Part shown: positions 7,125 to 14,496 of the stretch, piece by piece | Layout of the letters: every line of letters begins with the position of its first letter | Position numbering within the stretch: the stretch's first letter is position 1 | DNA from: CAZNKU01 sp964573775 | Lineage (GTDB): Bacteria; Bacillota; Clostridia; Monoglobales; Firm-18 | NCBI GenBank assembly: GCA_964573775.1 | Contig: CAZNKU010000032.1 | Span: 1 to 14,496 of the forward strand | DNA length: 14,496 nucleotides | Reading direction: 5' to 3' | Program-made: the position numbers and the translations under genes | The notes under the pieces: model-generated | What the model saw: the letters and a program-made list of their open reading frames with translations, nothing else | Databases searched by the model: none | What the model was told of the DNA's origin: nothing

Positions 7125-7358
7125 TTATTCTGCAGCAACTATTGCCTCTGCTGCAACAGGAGCAGCACTACCGTAGTTACGTTCTACCTTACCTGAACGC
7201 AAGCAACGTGTACATACGTAAACTTTCTTGTGCTCGCCATTAACAATGGCTCTAACTCTTTTGATGTTTGGCTTCCACATTCTATTGCTTCTTCTGTGTG
7301 AATGGCTGACTTTTATACCAAAAGCAACGCCTTTACCACATACTTCACACTTTGCCAT
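7125..7358 (-). CDS. rpmB: 50S ribosomal protein L28
   Basis: L28 is a small protein of the large ribosomal subunit. The 77-residue product starts MAKCEVCGKG and has the family core SHSHRRSNRMWKPNIKRVRA, then VYVCTRCLRSGKVER. Cys4, Cys7, Cys49 and Cys52 form two CxxC pairs, so this is the zinc-binding form. After the core (about residue 61) comes an Ala-rich tail, GSAAPVAAEAIVAAE, longer than in the roughly 62-residue L28 of many Firmicutes. The start is ATG at 7358, since AAGGAGG precedes it by about 8 bases; a GTG three codons earlier overlaps that ribosome binding site and is rejected. It is a single-gene unit with its own promoter and terminator. Confidence 0.95.
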   Translation of the reverse strand: MAKCEVCGKGVAFGIKVSHSHRRSNRMWKPNIKRVRAIVNGEHKKVYVCTRCLRSGKVERNYGSAAPVAAEAIVAAE

Positions 7359-7428
7359 GCTTCGCACCTCCTTATATAATCACAAAACAATCAACACAAA
7401 TTTTTATAAATTTTATACAGCGTCTTAT

Positions 7429-7457
7429 ATTATACCAAATTTTTTTCAACAATGCAA
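7429..7457 (-). promoter_or_regulatory. Strong sigma-A-type promoter of rpmB
   Basis: TTGCAT (7452-7457), 17 bases, then consensus TATAAT (7429-7434), with TGG before the -10 giving an extended -10 element. It starts right after the pgsA stop. The predicted transcript begins near 7422 and has a leader of about 64 bases. This fits a highly expressed ribosomal protein gene. Confidence 0.85.
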
Positions 7458-7462
7458 GTACT

Positions 7463-7999
7463 TTATTGAATTTTTTTTGAACGAATTGAAAAAAATTTAA
7501 AAACATACGAAATAAACGCCACTAAACATACCAAAACTACTATTATAGCAATAATATATTTTATATTTTCACTGAGGTATTGTCCAAACAATGTTAAAAG
7601 AACAACTGCAACATAAAAAACCAAGGTGGCAAACTTACCAAACATATTTGAAGGAACCATACCGTCTTTTTTCTGATAAAGCATTATTCCTCCTATAAGC
7701 AGGGATAAATCCTTTAAAAACAGAAATACTGCCAAAAACCACATTACGGCATAACCCTTTATTGCAAGACAAATTACAGCTATAAGCTGAGTAAACTTAT
7801 CTGCCAATGGGTCAAGTATTTTACCCAAATTAGTTTTCATATTAAATTTTCTTGCAATGTATCCATCAAAATAGTCTGTAATACCAGATATAACAAGTAA
7901 TATTCCCGCCACAAGAAAATTATCTTTTACGACAATATAGTATGTAAAAAAAGGTATTAATACTAATCTGAATATGGATAAGATGTTTGGAATACTCAA
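7463..7999 (-). CDS. pgsA: CDP-diacylglycerol--glycerol-3-phosphate 3-phosphatidyltransferase
   Basis: This membrane enzyme joins CDP-diacylglycerol and glycerol-3-phosphate to make phosphatidylglycerophosphate, the first committed step to phosphatidylglycerol and cardiolipin. The CDP-alcohol phosphotransferase motif DGx2ARx8Gx3Dx3D is complete: Asp45, Gly46, Ala49, Arg50, Gly59, Asp63, Asp67. Several membrane helices are visible (about 8-24, 28-42, 70-88, 90-108, and two near 125-170). The 178-residue length is normal. The start is TTG at 7999, with GGAAG 7 bases before it and a typical MSIPNILSIFRL opening. It follows pfkA by 12 bases and ends the DUF2007-pfkA-pgsA unit. A related alcohol-phosphotransferase substrate cannot be excluded but PgsA is by far the best fit. 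Confidence 0.92.
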   Translation of the reverse strand: MSIPNILSIFRLVLIPFFTYYIVVKDNFLVAGILLVISGITDYFDGYIARKFNMKTNLGKILDPLADKFTQLIAVICLAIKGYAVMWFLAVFLFLKDLSLLIGGIMLYQKKDGMVPSNMFGKFATLVFYVAVVLLTLFGQYLSENIKYIIAIIVVLVCLVAFISYVFKFFSIRSKKIQ

Positions 8000-8011
8000 A
8001 TCGGCACTTCC

Positions 8012-8986
8012 TTATATAGATAGTATTTTTGAAAGATCAATTAAATCTTCTCTTATTTTGTTTTCCATTGACAATGCTTCATGTATGTCAATATCGTAAA
8101 TTTCACTGTTTTTAATACCTATTACTCTGTTTCCGATACCTTCTTTCAAAAGCTGTACTGCTCGTACACCCATTTCGCTGGCACGTACACGGTCCAAAAC
8201 AGTAGGACTTCCGCCTCTTTGCAAATAGCCAAGAATTGTAGTTCTTGTTTCAATGCCTGTTTCTTGTTGTATTTTCTTTTCAAGTTCAGAAGCATCAACT
8301 CTTACGCCCTCTGCCAGAATGATTATGAAATGTTTTTTATTTCTTTTTCTGCCCTGTTCAATTGGTTTTGCAATATCGTTTTCAAAATCAATTTCTTTTT
8401 CAGGTATAAGTATAGCTTCCGCACCGGATGCAATACCAACATTAAGAGCAATGTTACCTGAATTTCTGCCCATAACCTTAATAATGTTACAACGGCTATG
8501 GCTGCTGGCAGTGTCTCTTATTTTATCTACTGCTTCCATAGCAGTATTAATAGCAGTATCAAAACCAATAGTATATTCAGTATAAGGAATATCGTTATCA
8601 ATTGTACCGGGAATACCTATTGTAGGCAAGCCGTTTTCACACAAGTCCTTAGCACCACGGAAAGAACCGTCACCACCAATAACAACAAGTCCGTCTATAC
8701 CAAAGTAACTTGCTTCATTAATTCCTCTTTTTACCCCTTCTATTTCTTTAAATTCCTTACTTCTTGCAGTTTTAAGAATTGTGCCGCCACGTTGCATTGT
8801 TTCTGAAACAAAACGTGCATCCATTTCAAAAATATCGCCATGAAGCAAGCCCTCATATCCATTCTTTATACCCATAACACGGATACCGTAATATTTAGAA
8901 GCACGTACAACTGCTCGTACTGCCGCATTCATACCGGGTGCATCTCCACCACTGGTTAAAACTCCTATGCAATGTACCTTAGACAT
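8012..8986 (-). CDS. pfkA: ATP-dependent 6-phosphofructokinase
   Basis: PfkA phosphorylates fructose 6-phosphate to fructose 1,6-bisphosphate, the committing step of glycolysis. The 324-residue length is normal for the bacterial short form. Seen in order: TSGGDAPGMNAAVRA near the start (ATP site), GGDGSFRGA at 104-112, the catalytic PGTIDND with Asp130, MGRNSGNIAL, and QRGGSPTVLDR. Gly107 in GGDGS and the Gly before TIDND are the residues of ATP-using enzymes; pyrophosphate-using ones have Asp and Lys there. The ribosome binding site is a GGGGG run some 7 bases before the ATG. It sits 20 bases after the DUF2007-like gene and 12 before pgsA. Confidence 0.97.
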   Translation of the reverse strand: MSKVHCIGVLTSGGDAPGMNAAVRAVVRASKYYGIRVMGIKNGYEGLLHGDIFEMDARFVSETMQRGGTILKTARSKEFKEIEGVKRGINEASYFGIDGLVVIGGDGSFRGAKDLCENGLPTIGIPGTIDNDIPYTEYTIGFDTAINTAMEAVDKIRDTASSHSRCNIIKVMGRNSGNIALNVGIASGAEAILIPEKEIDFENDIAKPIEQGRKRNKKHFIIILAEGVRVDASELEKKIQQETGIETRTTILGYLQRGGSPTVLDRVRASEMGVRAVQLLKEGIGNRVIGIKNSEIYDIDIHEALSMENKIREDLIDLSKILSI

Positions 8987-9006
8987 ACAAAAACCCCCAG
9001 TCTGTA

Positions 9007-9189
9007 TTAAAAAGTCAAATCAATCAAAACACTATGAGCTTGTTCAACCTCAGTAGAAGGAACAAGAACATCAAATTTATTTTCACTTGCAGCGCATATA
9101 ATTTTTACCAGTATATTTTCACTGCGTAAAGAATCACTTAAACTATTTACCATATCTTTGTCTTGCGCTGTGTATACAACAGTCCACAT
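9007..9189 (-). CDS. Small DUF2007-like protein
   Basis: A 60-residue protein starting MWTVVYTAQDKDMVNSLSDS and ending in a VLVPSTEVEQAHSVLIDL segment, with an alternating strand-helix-strand-strand-helix layout. This matches DUF2007 (the so-called putative signal-transducing protein family), small domains related to regulatory folds such as PII or ACT. Function is unknown. The reading frame is real: GGAGG stands 4 bases before the ATG, there is a good promoter upstream and close spacing (17 bases plus stop) to pfkA. I recall a gene of this type near pfkA or dnaE in many Clostridia. Its position suggests a link to glycolysis, but this is only inference. Confidence 0.8.
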   Translation of the reverse strand: MWTVVYTAQDKDMVNSLSDSLRSENILVKIICAASENKFDVLVPSTEVEQAHSVLIDLTF

Positions 9190-9253
9190 ATAACCTCCGG
9201 ATGATTGTAGGTAAACGTGCTACCCATATTTAAATAAAAAATATTCATTTTAA

Positions 9254-9282
9254 ATTATACAACAAATTTCAACAAAAAGCAA
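9254..9282 (-). promoter_or_regulatory. Promoter of the DUF2007-pfkA-pgsA unit
   Basis: TTGCTT (9277-9282), 17 bases, then consensus TATAAT (9254-9259). It begins just past the dnaE stop codon at 9286. Transcription near 9247 gives a leader of about 58 bases. It separates expression of pfkA and pgsA from whiA-dnaE, though read-through stays possible because no terminator was seen after dnaE. Confidence 0.75.
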
Positions 9283-9285
9283 TAG

Positions 9286-12200
9286 TTATTTTACTATAAT
9301 CTGACAATTATCGCCAAGATTTTTTTTCAAATGTCTTTCAAGAGCAGAGCCTGGCTCTATCCAATATTCTTCACTTGCTGAATAATATTTGTTTTCGGAT
9401 TCTACATATATAAATACCGGAACATTTCCCGAATACAATTTAAGCAATTCTTTAACCGTATTTATTTTAGATTCTTTACCTTTTGGAATTTTAATGTACG
9501 CCTTTTTATTTGACGACATTTTAAGTTCAGTGATATTATCAGCCAAAATTTTAGGCAACCCTTCATCATCACCGTCAACCTTGCCGTTTATACACACCTT
9601 AGCTCCCTCTGCAACCAAAGCTTCAAATGCACTGTATTTATTTGGAAAAACAACTATTTCTATACTGCCGTACAAATCCTCCAGCTGCACAAATGCCATA
9701 CGTGAATTATTTTTGGTAATCTTAGTATTAACTGAGGTTATAATACCTCCTACTTTTACAACATCCCCATCTCTTACATTTCCGCTATTACTGCCGTCAA
9801 AGGAGCTTATAATTTCAGCAATATTATTTGTTGAGGTTTTTTCAATAGCATCGGCATATTCATCTAACGGATGTCCTGACAGATATACACCCATTGCTTC
9901 TTTTTCCAGACGCAAGGTATATTCTTTTGAAAATGGCTGAATTTTCGGCAAATCGTCACTTAATTGCTCCGAGCCCAGAAACGATACCTGTCCTGAAAAA
10001 TTAAATCTTGACGAAGACGATGCTTCTTCAGCGGTTTTTTCAAAAATAGCAAGATATTGCGAGCGTGTACCATTCCCAACATTATCGAAGGAGCCTGCTT
10101 TAATCAAAAATTCAAGCGCCCTTTTATTAATACCGTCTTCACTGTTATTTACACAGAACTCTTTTAGGGAATTATACCCATTATGACGGTTTTTAATAAT
10201 ATTTTCCGCAAAATTTCTTCCAACATTTTTTATTGCAGTAAGTCCGTACCTTATAGAGTTTCCCTCAGGGGTAAAATCCGCATAGCTTTTATTAACATCA
10301 ACAGGCAAAAGCTTTATGCCCATTTTAGGCAGTTGTGCAACATATTCATTAAGCTTGTCGGTATTACCCATTTGTGATGACATAAGTGCCGCCATAAATT
10401 CCACCTTATGGAATGTTTTTAAATATGCTGTCTGATAAGCAACTATTGCATAAGCTGCCGCATGGGATTTATTAAAGGCATACTTACCAAAGTCTGCCAT
10501 ATCATTAAAAATAGATTCTGCCACATCTGCAGGCACACCGTTTTTCACTGCACCGCAAACCTCATCATCACCGTAAATAAATGCGTTTTTTTCTTTTAAT
10601 ATAACTTCAGGTTTCTTTTTACCCATAGCTTTTCTGAGTACATCTGCACGCCCTAAAGAATAGCCCGCCATAGTCTGTACTATCTGCATAACCTGCTCCT
10701 GATACACAATACAACCGTAAGTGGATTCCAAAATAGGTTGAAGCATCGGATGCTTATATGTTATTTTATTGTGATTATTTTTACTTTCAATATATTTAGG
10801 TATAGAATCTGCGGGTCCGGGTCTGTAAAGAGCAATACCTGCTATAACATCCTCCATACAAGAGGGTTTTAGTTCCCTCATAAAATTTTTCATTCCCGCA
10901 CTTTCAAGCTGAAATACACCATCCGTATTGCCGGAGGCTATAAGAGAATAAACCTCTTTTTTATTCATATCAATTTTATTGATATCAAGTTCTTCTCCCT
11001 TACACAATTTTATATTATTAACTGTATTTTTAATAACCGTAAGATTACGAAGTCCAAGAAAATCCATTTTAAGAAGTCCAAGTTCCTCCAAAGTAGTCAT
11101 AACATACTGTGTAATAGGCTGCTCATCGGAAAGAGCCAACGGTACATAGTCGCTTACTTCCCTGCCTGTTATAACAACGCCTGCCGCATGGGTTGATGCG
11201 TGGCGTGGCAAGCCTTCAAGTTCCCTGGCAATGTCTATCAATTCCTTAACCTTAGGGTCAGAATTATATTTATCACGCAGACGATGATTTTCATCAAGTG
11301 CATTTTCTATGGTTTGCCCGGGTGATGCAGGAATCATTTTAGCTATAACATCCACATCTGCGTATGGAACACTTATAACCCTGCCCACATCACGGATAAC
11401 AGAACGTGCAGATAAAGTACCGAAGGTTATAATTTGTGCAACGTTATTGTTACCGTATTTTTCACGGACATAATTTATAACCTCTCCGCGTCTTTCAATA
11501 CAAAAGTCCATATCTATATCAGGCATTGTAATACGTGCAGGATTTAAAAATCTTTCAAAAATAAGGTTGTATTTTATGGGGTCTATTGTAGTTATATCCA
11601 GGCAGTAGGAAACAAGGCTTCCTGCGGCACTTCCTCTGCCGGGACCTACGTATATGCCGTTTTCCTTTGCATATTTCACAAAATCCCAGACTATAAGAAA
11701 GTAGTCTGTAAAGCCCATATCATTTATAACATTAACTTCATATTTTAATCGTTCAATATGTTCGGAGTAATTTTCATAACGTTTTTTAAGACCATCAAAA
11801 CACAATCTTTTCAAATAGTCAAAATGGTCAACTTCAGGTGGCAATTTAAATTCAGGTAAGTGATATTTTCCAAATTCAAGCTCCACATTACACATATCTG
11901 CAATTTTTACTGTATTTTCTATGGCTGTAGGAAGGGTTTTAAACAGCTCTGACATTTCCTCCGATGATTTTAAATACATCTCATCGGTTTCAAACTTCAT
12001 TCTGTCGGTTTCAGATTCTTTTTTACCCATCTGGATACACATAAGTATATCCTGATATCTTGCATCTTTTTTTCTTACGTAGTGTACGTCATTGGTTGCA
12101 ACTATTCCCACACCAAATTCTCTTGCAAAATTCACAAGCTGTGCATTAACCTGCATTTCCTCAGGAATACCATGATTTTGCATTTCAAGGAAAAAGTTTT

Positions 12201-12705
12201 CCTTGCCGAAAATGCTGACATATTCCTGCACAAGCTGTTTTGCACGCTCTGTATCGTTACTTAAAATCGCCTGTGGTATTTCACCTGCTATACAGGCAGA
12301 AAGGCATATTAACCCTTCACTGTACTTTCTCAAAACATTTTTATCAATACGGGGTTTTACATAAAATCCGTCAACATGAGCAATACTTACAAGCTTAACA
12401 AGATTTTGATAACCCACATTATTCTTAGCAAGCAATATAACGTGAAATCTTTTTGAATCGTAGGAATATTCCTTTTCATACAAGGTACGCTCGGCAATAT
12501 ACAATTCACAGCCGATAATGGGTTTTATCCCTTGTTTTTTTGCTTCTTTGTAAAAATCAACCACGCCGTACATTACACCGTGGTCAGTAATGGCAAGGGC
12601 AGACTGGTTGTGCTTTTTTGCTTCTTCTATTAACTTTTCAATTCTGCAGGCACCGTCTAAAAGACTGTACGCAGTATGTGTATGTAGATGCACAAAATTC
12701 GCCAT
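9286..12705 (-). CDS. dnaE: DNA polymerase III alpha subunit, DnaE type
   Basis: A 1139-residue replicative-family DNA polymerase. The N-terminal PHP domain (about 1-210) has what appear to be all nine metal ligands: His8, His10, Asp17, His42, Glu67, His88, Cys138, Asp206, His208. The palm has PDIDMDF with catalytic Asp398 and Asp400, and Asp548 in KMDFLGLRN. Then come GPGRGSAAGSLVSY (fingers/palm region), the helix-hairpin-helix region (KNVGRNFAENI) and a C-terminal OB fold (VRDGDVVKVGGIITSV, FVQLEDLYGSIEIVVFP). No separate exonuclease insert is present, so this is DnaE, not PolC. The start is ATG at 12705, with AAGGAGG before it at normal spacing; an ATG overlapping the whiA stop (12723) has no such site. 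It is co-transcribed with whiA (17-base gap). Confidence 0.97.
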   Translation of the reverse strand: MANFVHLHTHTAYSLLDGACRIEKLIEEAKKHNQSALAITDHGVMYGVVDFYKEAKKQGIKPIIGCELYIAERTLYEKEYSYDSKRFHVILLAKNNVGYQNLVKLVSIAHVDGFYVKPRIDKNVLRKYSEGLICLSACIAGEIPQAILSNDTERAKQLVQEYVSIFGKENFFLEMQNHGIPEEMQVNAQLVNFAREFGVGIVATNDVHYVRKKDARYQDILMCIQMGKKESETDRMKFETDEMYLKSSEEMSELFKTLPTAIENTVKIADMCNVELEFGKYHLPEFKLPPEVDHFDYLKRLCFDGLKKRYENYSEHIERLKYEVNVINDMGFTDYFLIVWDFVKYAKENGIYVGPGRGSAAGSLVSYCLDITTIDPIKYNLIFERFLNPARITMPDIDMDFCIERRGEVINYVREKYGNNNVAQIITFGTLSARSVIRDVGRVISVPYADVDVIAKMIPASPGQTIENALDENHRLRDKYNSDPKVKELIDIARELEGLPRHASTHAAGVVITGREVSDYVPLALSDEQPITQYVMTTLEELGLLKMDFLGLRNLTVIKNTVNNIKLCKGEELDINKIDMNKKEVYSLIASGNTDGVFQLESAGMKNFMRELKPSCMEDVIAGIALYRPGPADSIPKYIESKNNHNKITYKHPMLQPILESTYGCIVYQEQVMQIVQTMAGYSLGRADVLRKAMGKKKPEVILKEKNAFIYGDDEVCGAVKNGVPADVAESIFNDMADFGKYAFNKSHAAAYAIVAYQTAYLKTFHKVEFMAALMSSQMGNTDKLNEYVAQLPKMGIKLLPVDVNKSYADFTPEGNSIRYGLTAIKNVGRNFAENIIKNRHNGYNSLKEFCVNNSEDGINKRALEFLIKAGSFDNVGNGTRSQYLAIFEKTAEEASSSSRFNFSGQVSFLGSEQLSDDLPKIQPFSKEYTLRLEKEAMGVYLSGHPLDEYADAIEKTSTNNIAEIISSFDGSNSGNVRDGDVVKVGGIITSVNTKITKNNSRMAFVQLEDLYGSIEIVVFPNKYSAFEALVAEGAKVCINGKVDGDDEGLPKILADNITELKMSSNKKAYIKIPKGKESKINTVKELLKLYSGNVPVFIYVESENKYYSASEEYWIEPGSALERHLKKNLGDNCQIIVK

Positions 12706-12722
12706 ACTACCCCTCCTTTTCA

Positions 12723-13598
12723 TTATTCAAACTCTGCAAGCTGTAAAAGTTTTCTCATTCTGTGGTTTACACCTGACTTTGTTATACCAAGTCTTTCCGC
12801 CATTTCCGAAAGTGGCATATCAAGACTTTCCATTCTCAGCTTTGCAACCTCTGCAAGCTCGGGTGAAAGACTTTGCCAACCATTTTCTAAAACAATCTTT
12901 TTAATGGCATTTTGCTGACGCATAGCCGTCTGGAACACTTTTGTGGCATTTGCTGCTTCAAAATTTGCTCTGCGGTTTACTGAATTTCTTACATCACGTT
13001 CAATAACCACGTTAACAAATTCCATCATCTTACTGTATGCACCCATAGATGCAAGAAGATTTTCTATCTGCTGACTTTCCTTTATGTAAAAAACATTGTT
13101 TCCGTTTCTGCTTATTACTTTAGGATACAGTTCAAAATATTCAAACACCTGTCGCAAATCTTTTTCTAGTGAATAAAGATTTGATACAAGCTCAACATGA
13201 TAGCCCTTTACAGGGTCAATCATACTTCCACCGCCTAAAAAGGCACCTCGCAAAATAGATGCTTTGCAGCATTCATTACGTATAATTTCACGGTCTATTC
13301 TCATAGGAACACCGGAAAGTTTCATATCCCTTAAAACCTTTATAACTTCCGTTCCTTCAAGTGTGGCGTAATACACCCCTGCATCTGTAACATCAACATT
13401 TATTTTAATATTATAAAGAAAGTTTACAAGGTCATAAAAACGCTGAGCAACTATTGCATTTTCTGTACGCAATTTAATTTCGTTATTTTTAATTGAAGCA
13501 CCGTAGCAAACCATTCCCACAAGCTCTGCTCTGGCACAGCAAACCTCGGTAATTTCTACCTGACATACCTCGCCTTTTACTTCTGATGCAAAAGACAT
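12723..13598 (-). CDS. whiA: WhiA-family regulator
   Basis: WhiA is a DNA-binding protein widespread in Gram-positives; it controls sporulation genes in Streptomyces and affects division and chromosome segregation in Bacillus. The 291-residue product opens MSFASEVKGEVCQ. It has a LAGLIDADG-like fold without nuclease function (RAELVGMVCYGASI; RGAFLGGGSMIDP near residue 115-135) and a C-terminal helix-turn-helix (SEMAERLGITKSGVNHRMRK at about 266-285). It is slightly shorter than the usual 305-315. The start is ATG at 13598, 7 bases after GGAGG; a GTG two codons upstream touches that site and is rejected. It forms the head of a whiA-dnaE unit. In many Firmicutes rapZ and yvcK sit just upstream; here there is a phage-type gene instead. 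Confidence 0.95.
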   Translation of the reverse strand: MSFASEVKGEVCQVEITEVCCARAELVGMVCYGASIKNNEIKLRTENAIVAQRFYDLVNFLYNIKINVDVTDAGVYYATLEGTEVIKVLRDMKLSGVPMRIDREIIRNECCKASILRGAFLGGGSMIDPVKGYHVELVSNLYSLEKDLRQVFEYFELYPKVISRNGNNVFYIKESQQIENLLASMGAYSKMMEFVNVVIERDVRNSVNRRANFEAANATKVFQTAMRQQNAIKKIVLENGWQSLSPELAEVAKLRMESLDMPLSEMAERLGITKSGVNHRMRKLLQLAEFE

Positions 13599-13611
13599 AT
13601 CCACACCTCCT

Positions 13612-13640
13612 TATAAATTCAAATTACTGACTTTTGTCAA
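13612..13640 (-). promoter_or_regulatory. Promoter-like sequence overlapping the whiA ribosome binding site
   Basis: A consensus TTGACA (13635-13640) and TTTATA (13612-13617) are 17 bases apart. The -10 box runs into the AAGGAGG of whiA, so a transcript starting near 13605 would lack that site and begin about 7 bases before the ATG. Either it makes a near-leaderless message, or it is not used. Confidence 0.4.
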
Positions 13641-13645
13641 GTCAG
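13627..13645. promoter_or_regulatory. Operator-like inverted repeat upstream of whiA
   Basis: CTGACTT, five bases, AAGTCAG: a perfect 7-base inverted repeat that covers the TTGACA box at 13635-13640. A bound regulator would block that promoter. No regulator can be named. Confidence 0.4.
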
Positions 13646-13798
13646 GTGAACAGTGAACAATATGGACCTACTATTTTTCACTGATTTTCACTATTTTTCC
13701 TTAAACAAAATTCATTAGAACCCGCAGGAATATAAGATTTTCCTGATCCGATATGTAAATATTTATCATCGGCAAACTAATGTATTAAATTTTAAAAC

Positions 13799-14496
13799 CT
13801 ATTCTTCCTCTTCTACAACGCCCTCAATTAAATCAACTACCACCTGATTTAATTCGGATGCATTTTTTGATGTGATTACCGGTTTGCCTGTATCTGCTTC
13901 AATTTCTTTTCGTGCATTACCGGCATACTTTCCGCCTCTTTTTGCAATTTCACGATTTTCTTCAAAAGTTTGAGGATTATGTGCTTTTGATAATTCTGTA
14001 GTTGTTGCTTCTGCAAGCATATTGAGAACAAGTTCGAGAGTGCTCATATTATCTCTTAAATTTTCTTTTGTGAGTCCTTTAAGATTTTTGTATTTTCTTG
14101 TTGTCATTCCTGACCAAGCTTTTGTAATTTCATCTGTCAGGATAGCATATTCAACACCTTTTTGAACACCTCGTGCATCCCATTCATCTGTAAGTTCTTT
14201 CCTTACCTGAATGGCTTGTAATCTTTGGTTTATCCACTCTCTTGTGTACCCTTTTTTGAGATATGTTTCAAGTGCTCTTTCTATTGTAAGCTCAGGATCA
14301 ATGGTTTCTTCAATTCTTTCTCTACCCACTTGCGCTAACCACAATTTAAACGGTTCCGCTTTAGGCGATGGTATAGATTGTATAATTCGCAAAAGTTGTT
14401 CTGTATCAGCTACATCAGTTAAGCGTTTTTTTCCGTCTGCCGCAGTCATTTTCAACTGGTTACAATTTGTAACCGTTTCATTTCCTTCGTCTTTTA
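13799..14496 (-). CDS. Phage-type antirepressor (BRO family), N-terminal part missing
   Basis: The frame has no stop up to the window edge. An internal TTG at 14455 is not the start: upstream codons read KDEGNETVTNCNQL and continue the protein. About 232 residues are visible. Segments such as MTAADGKKRLTDVADTEQLL, IQSIPSPKAEPFKLWLAQVG, RERIEETIDPE and KGYTREWINQRLQAIQVRKE are characteristic of the C-terminal part of antirepressors that carry a Bro-N domain; that domain should lie just outside the window. RKELTDEWDARGVQKGVEYAILTDEITKAWSG is also typical, as is the C-terminal GGKYAGNARKEIEADTGKPV. Such proteins counter phage repressors or respond to DNA damage. The family call rests on remembered homologues. 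It marks a prophage remnant, mobile element or stand-alone gene; which one cannot be seen here. Confidence 0.85.
   Translation of the reverse strand, partial: KDEGNETVTNCNQLKMTAADGKKRLTDVADTEQLLRIIQSIPSPKAEPFKLWLAQVGRERIEETIDPELTIERALETYLKKGYTREWINQRLQAIQVRKELTDEWDARGVQKGVEYAILTDEITKAWSGMTTRKYKNLKGLTKENLRDNMSTLELVLNMLAEATTTELSKAHNPQTFEENREIAKRGGKYAGNARKEIEADTGKPVITSKNASELNQVVVDLIEGVVEEEE

Larger units (their letters stand above)
13605..13798. other. Intergenic region upstream of whiA
   Basis: About 195 bases without a gene. Going away from whiA it holds a TTGACA-17-TTTATA promoter-like pair (13612-13640), an inverted repeat CTGACTT-5-AAGTCAG (13627-13645) overlapping its -35 box, and two tandem GTGAACA heptamers (13646-13659). 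Beyond lie near-repeats of TTTTCACT (13675-13695). An imperfect hairpin (CCGAT, ATCGG around 13747-13771) without a T-tract follows the end of the antirepressor gene. No other clean promoter for whiA was found, so whiA may depend on this odd one or on read-through from upstream. Confidence 0.55.

Noticed and set aside
9389..9940. Plus-strand open frame of 183 residues opposite dnaE
   Set aside because: Shadow of dnaE, whose domains cover this region continuously; no ribosome binding site or recognisable content.
12706..12723. dnaE start at the ATG overlapping the whiA stop (TAATG)
   Set aside because: No ribosome binding site in front; AAGGAGG lies between this ATG and the one at 12705, which also matches the family N-terminus.
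13715..13730. GAACCCGCAGG shared between 13716-13726 and the element at 5844-5854
   Set aside because: Eleven matching bases with no similarity in the flanks; most likely chance.
1..14496. CRISPR array, tRNA or rRNA genes
   Set aside because: No regularly spaced repeats of suitable length and no tRNA- or rRNA-like sequence were seen by eye on either strand.

Overview
The window looks like a piece of chromosome from a low-GC, Gram-positive anaerobe of the class Clostridia. The reasons are AT-rich DNA with strong GGAGG ribosome binding sites, several TTG starts, a WhiA homologue, a protein with S-layer homology (SLH) domains, a four-cysteine L28 ribosomal protein and a short clostridial-type SerA. 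Genus cannot be told from this stretch. All genes are on the minus strand except serC and serA at the left end.

Left end (1-2070): the 3' part of serC and a complete serA, 16 bases apart on the plus strand. They cover two steps of serine synthesis from 3-phosphoglycerate and end at a hairpin that can stop transcription from both sides.

2111-5746: a three-gene minus-strand operon with a well-formed promoter. It encodes an ECF sigma factor, a single-pass membrane protein in the usual anti-sigma position (the two genes overlap by 11 bases), and a secreted protein with YcdB-like repeats and three SLH segments. Together they look like a cell-surface signalling unit whose signal and target genes are unknown.

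5757-6161: no credible gene. This stretch is packed with inverted repeats, has imperfect terminal inverted repeats, and ends in a strong terminator-like hairpin read on the minus strand. It is either a MITE-like dispersed element or a structured RNA. Next to it lies a cysteine-rich protein gene of unknown function (6162-6965).

7063-13598: housekeeping genes on the minus strand. rpmB has its own promoter and terminator. Upstream of it are whiA and dnaE (17-base gap), then a small DUF2007-like gene, pfkA and pgsA, which have a good promoter of their own at the end of dnaE. The group links a sporulation/division regulator, DNA replication, glycolysis and phospholipid synthesis.

Right end (13605-14496): a 200-base gap with tandem heptamers, an inverted repeat and an odd promoter-like sequence in front of whiA, followed by the 3' part of a phage-type (BRO family) antirepressor gene that runs off the window. 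This places a mobile-element gene where rapZ-yvcK genes often sit in Firmicutes.
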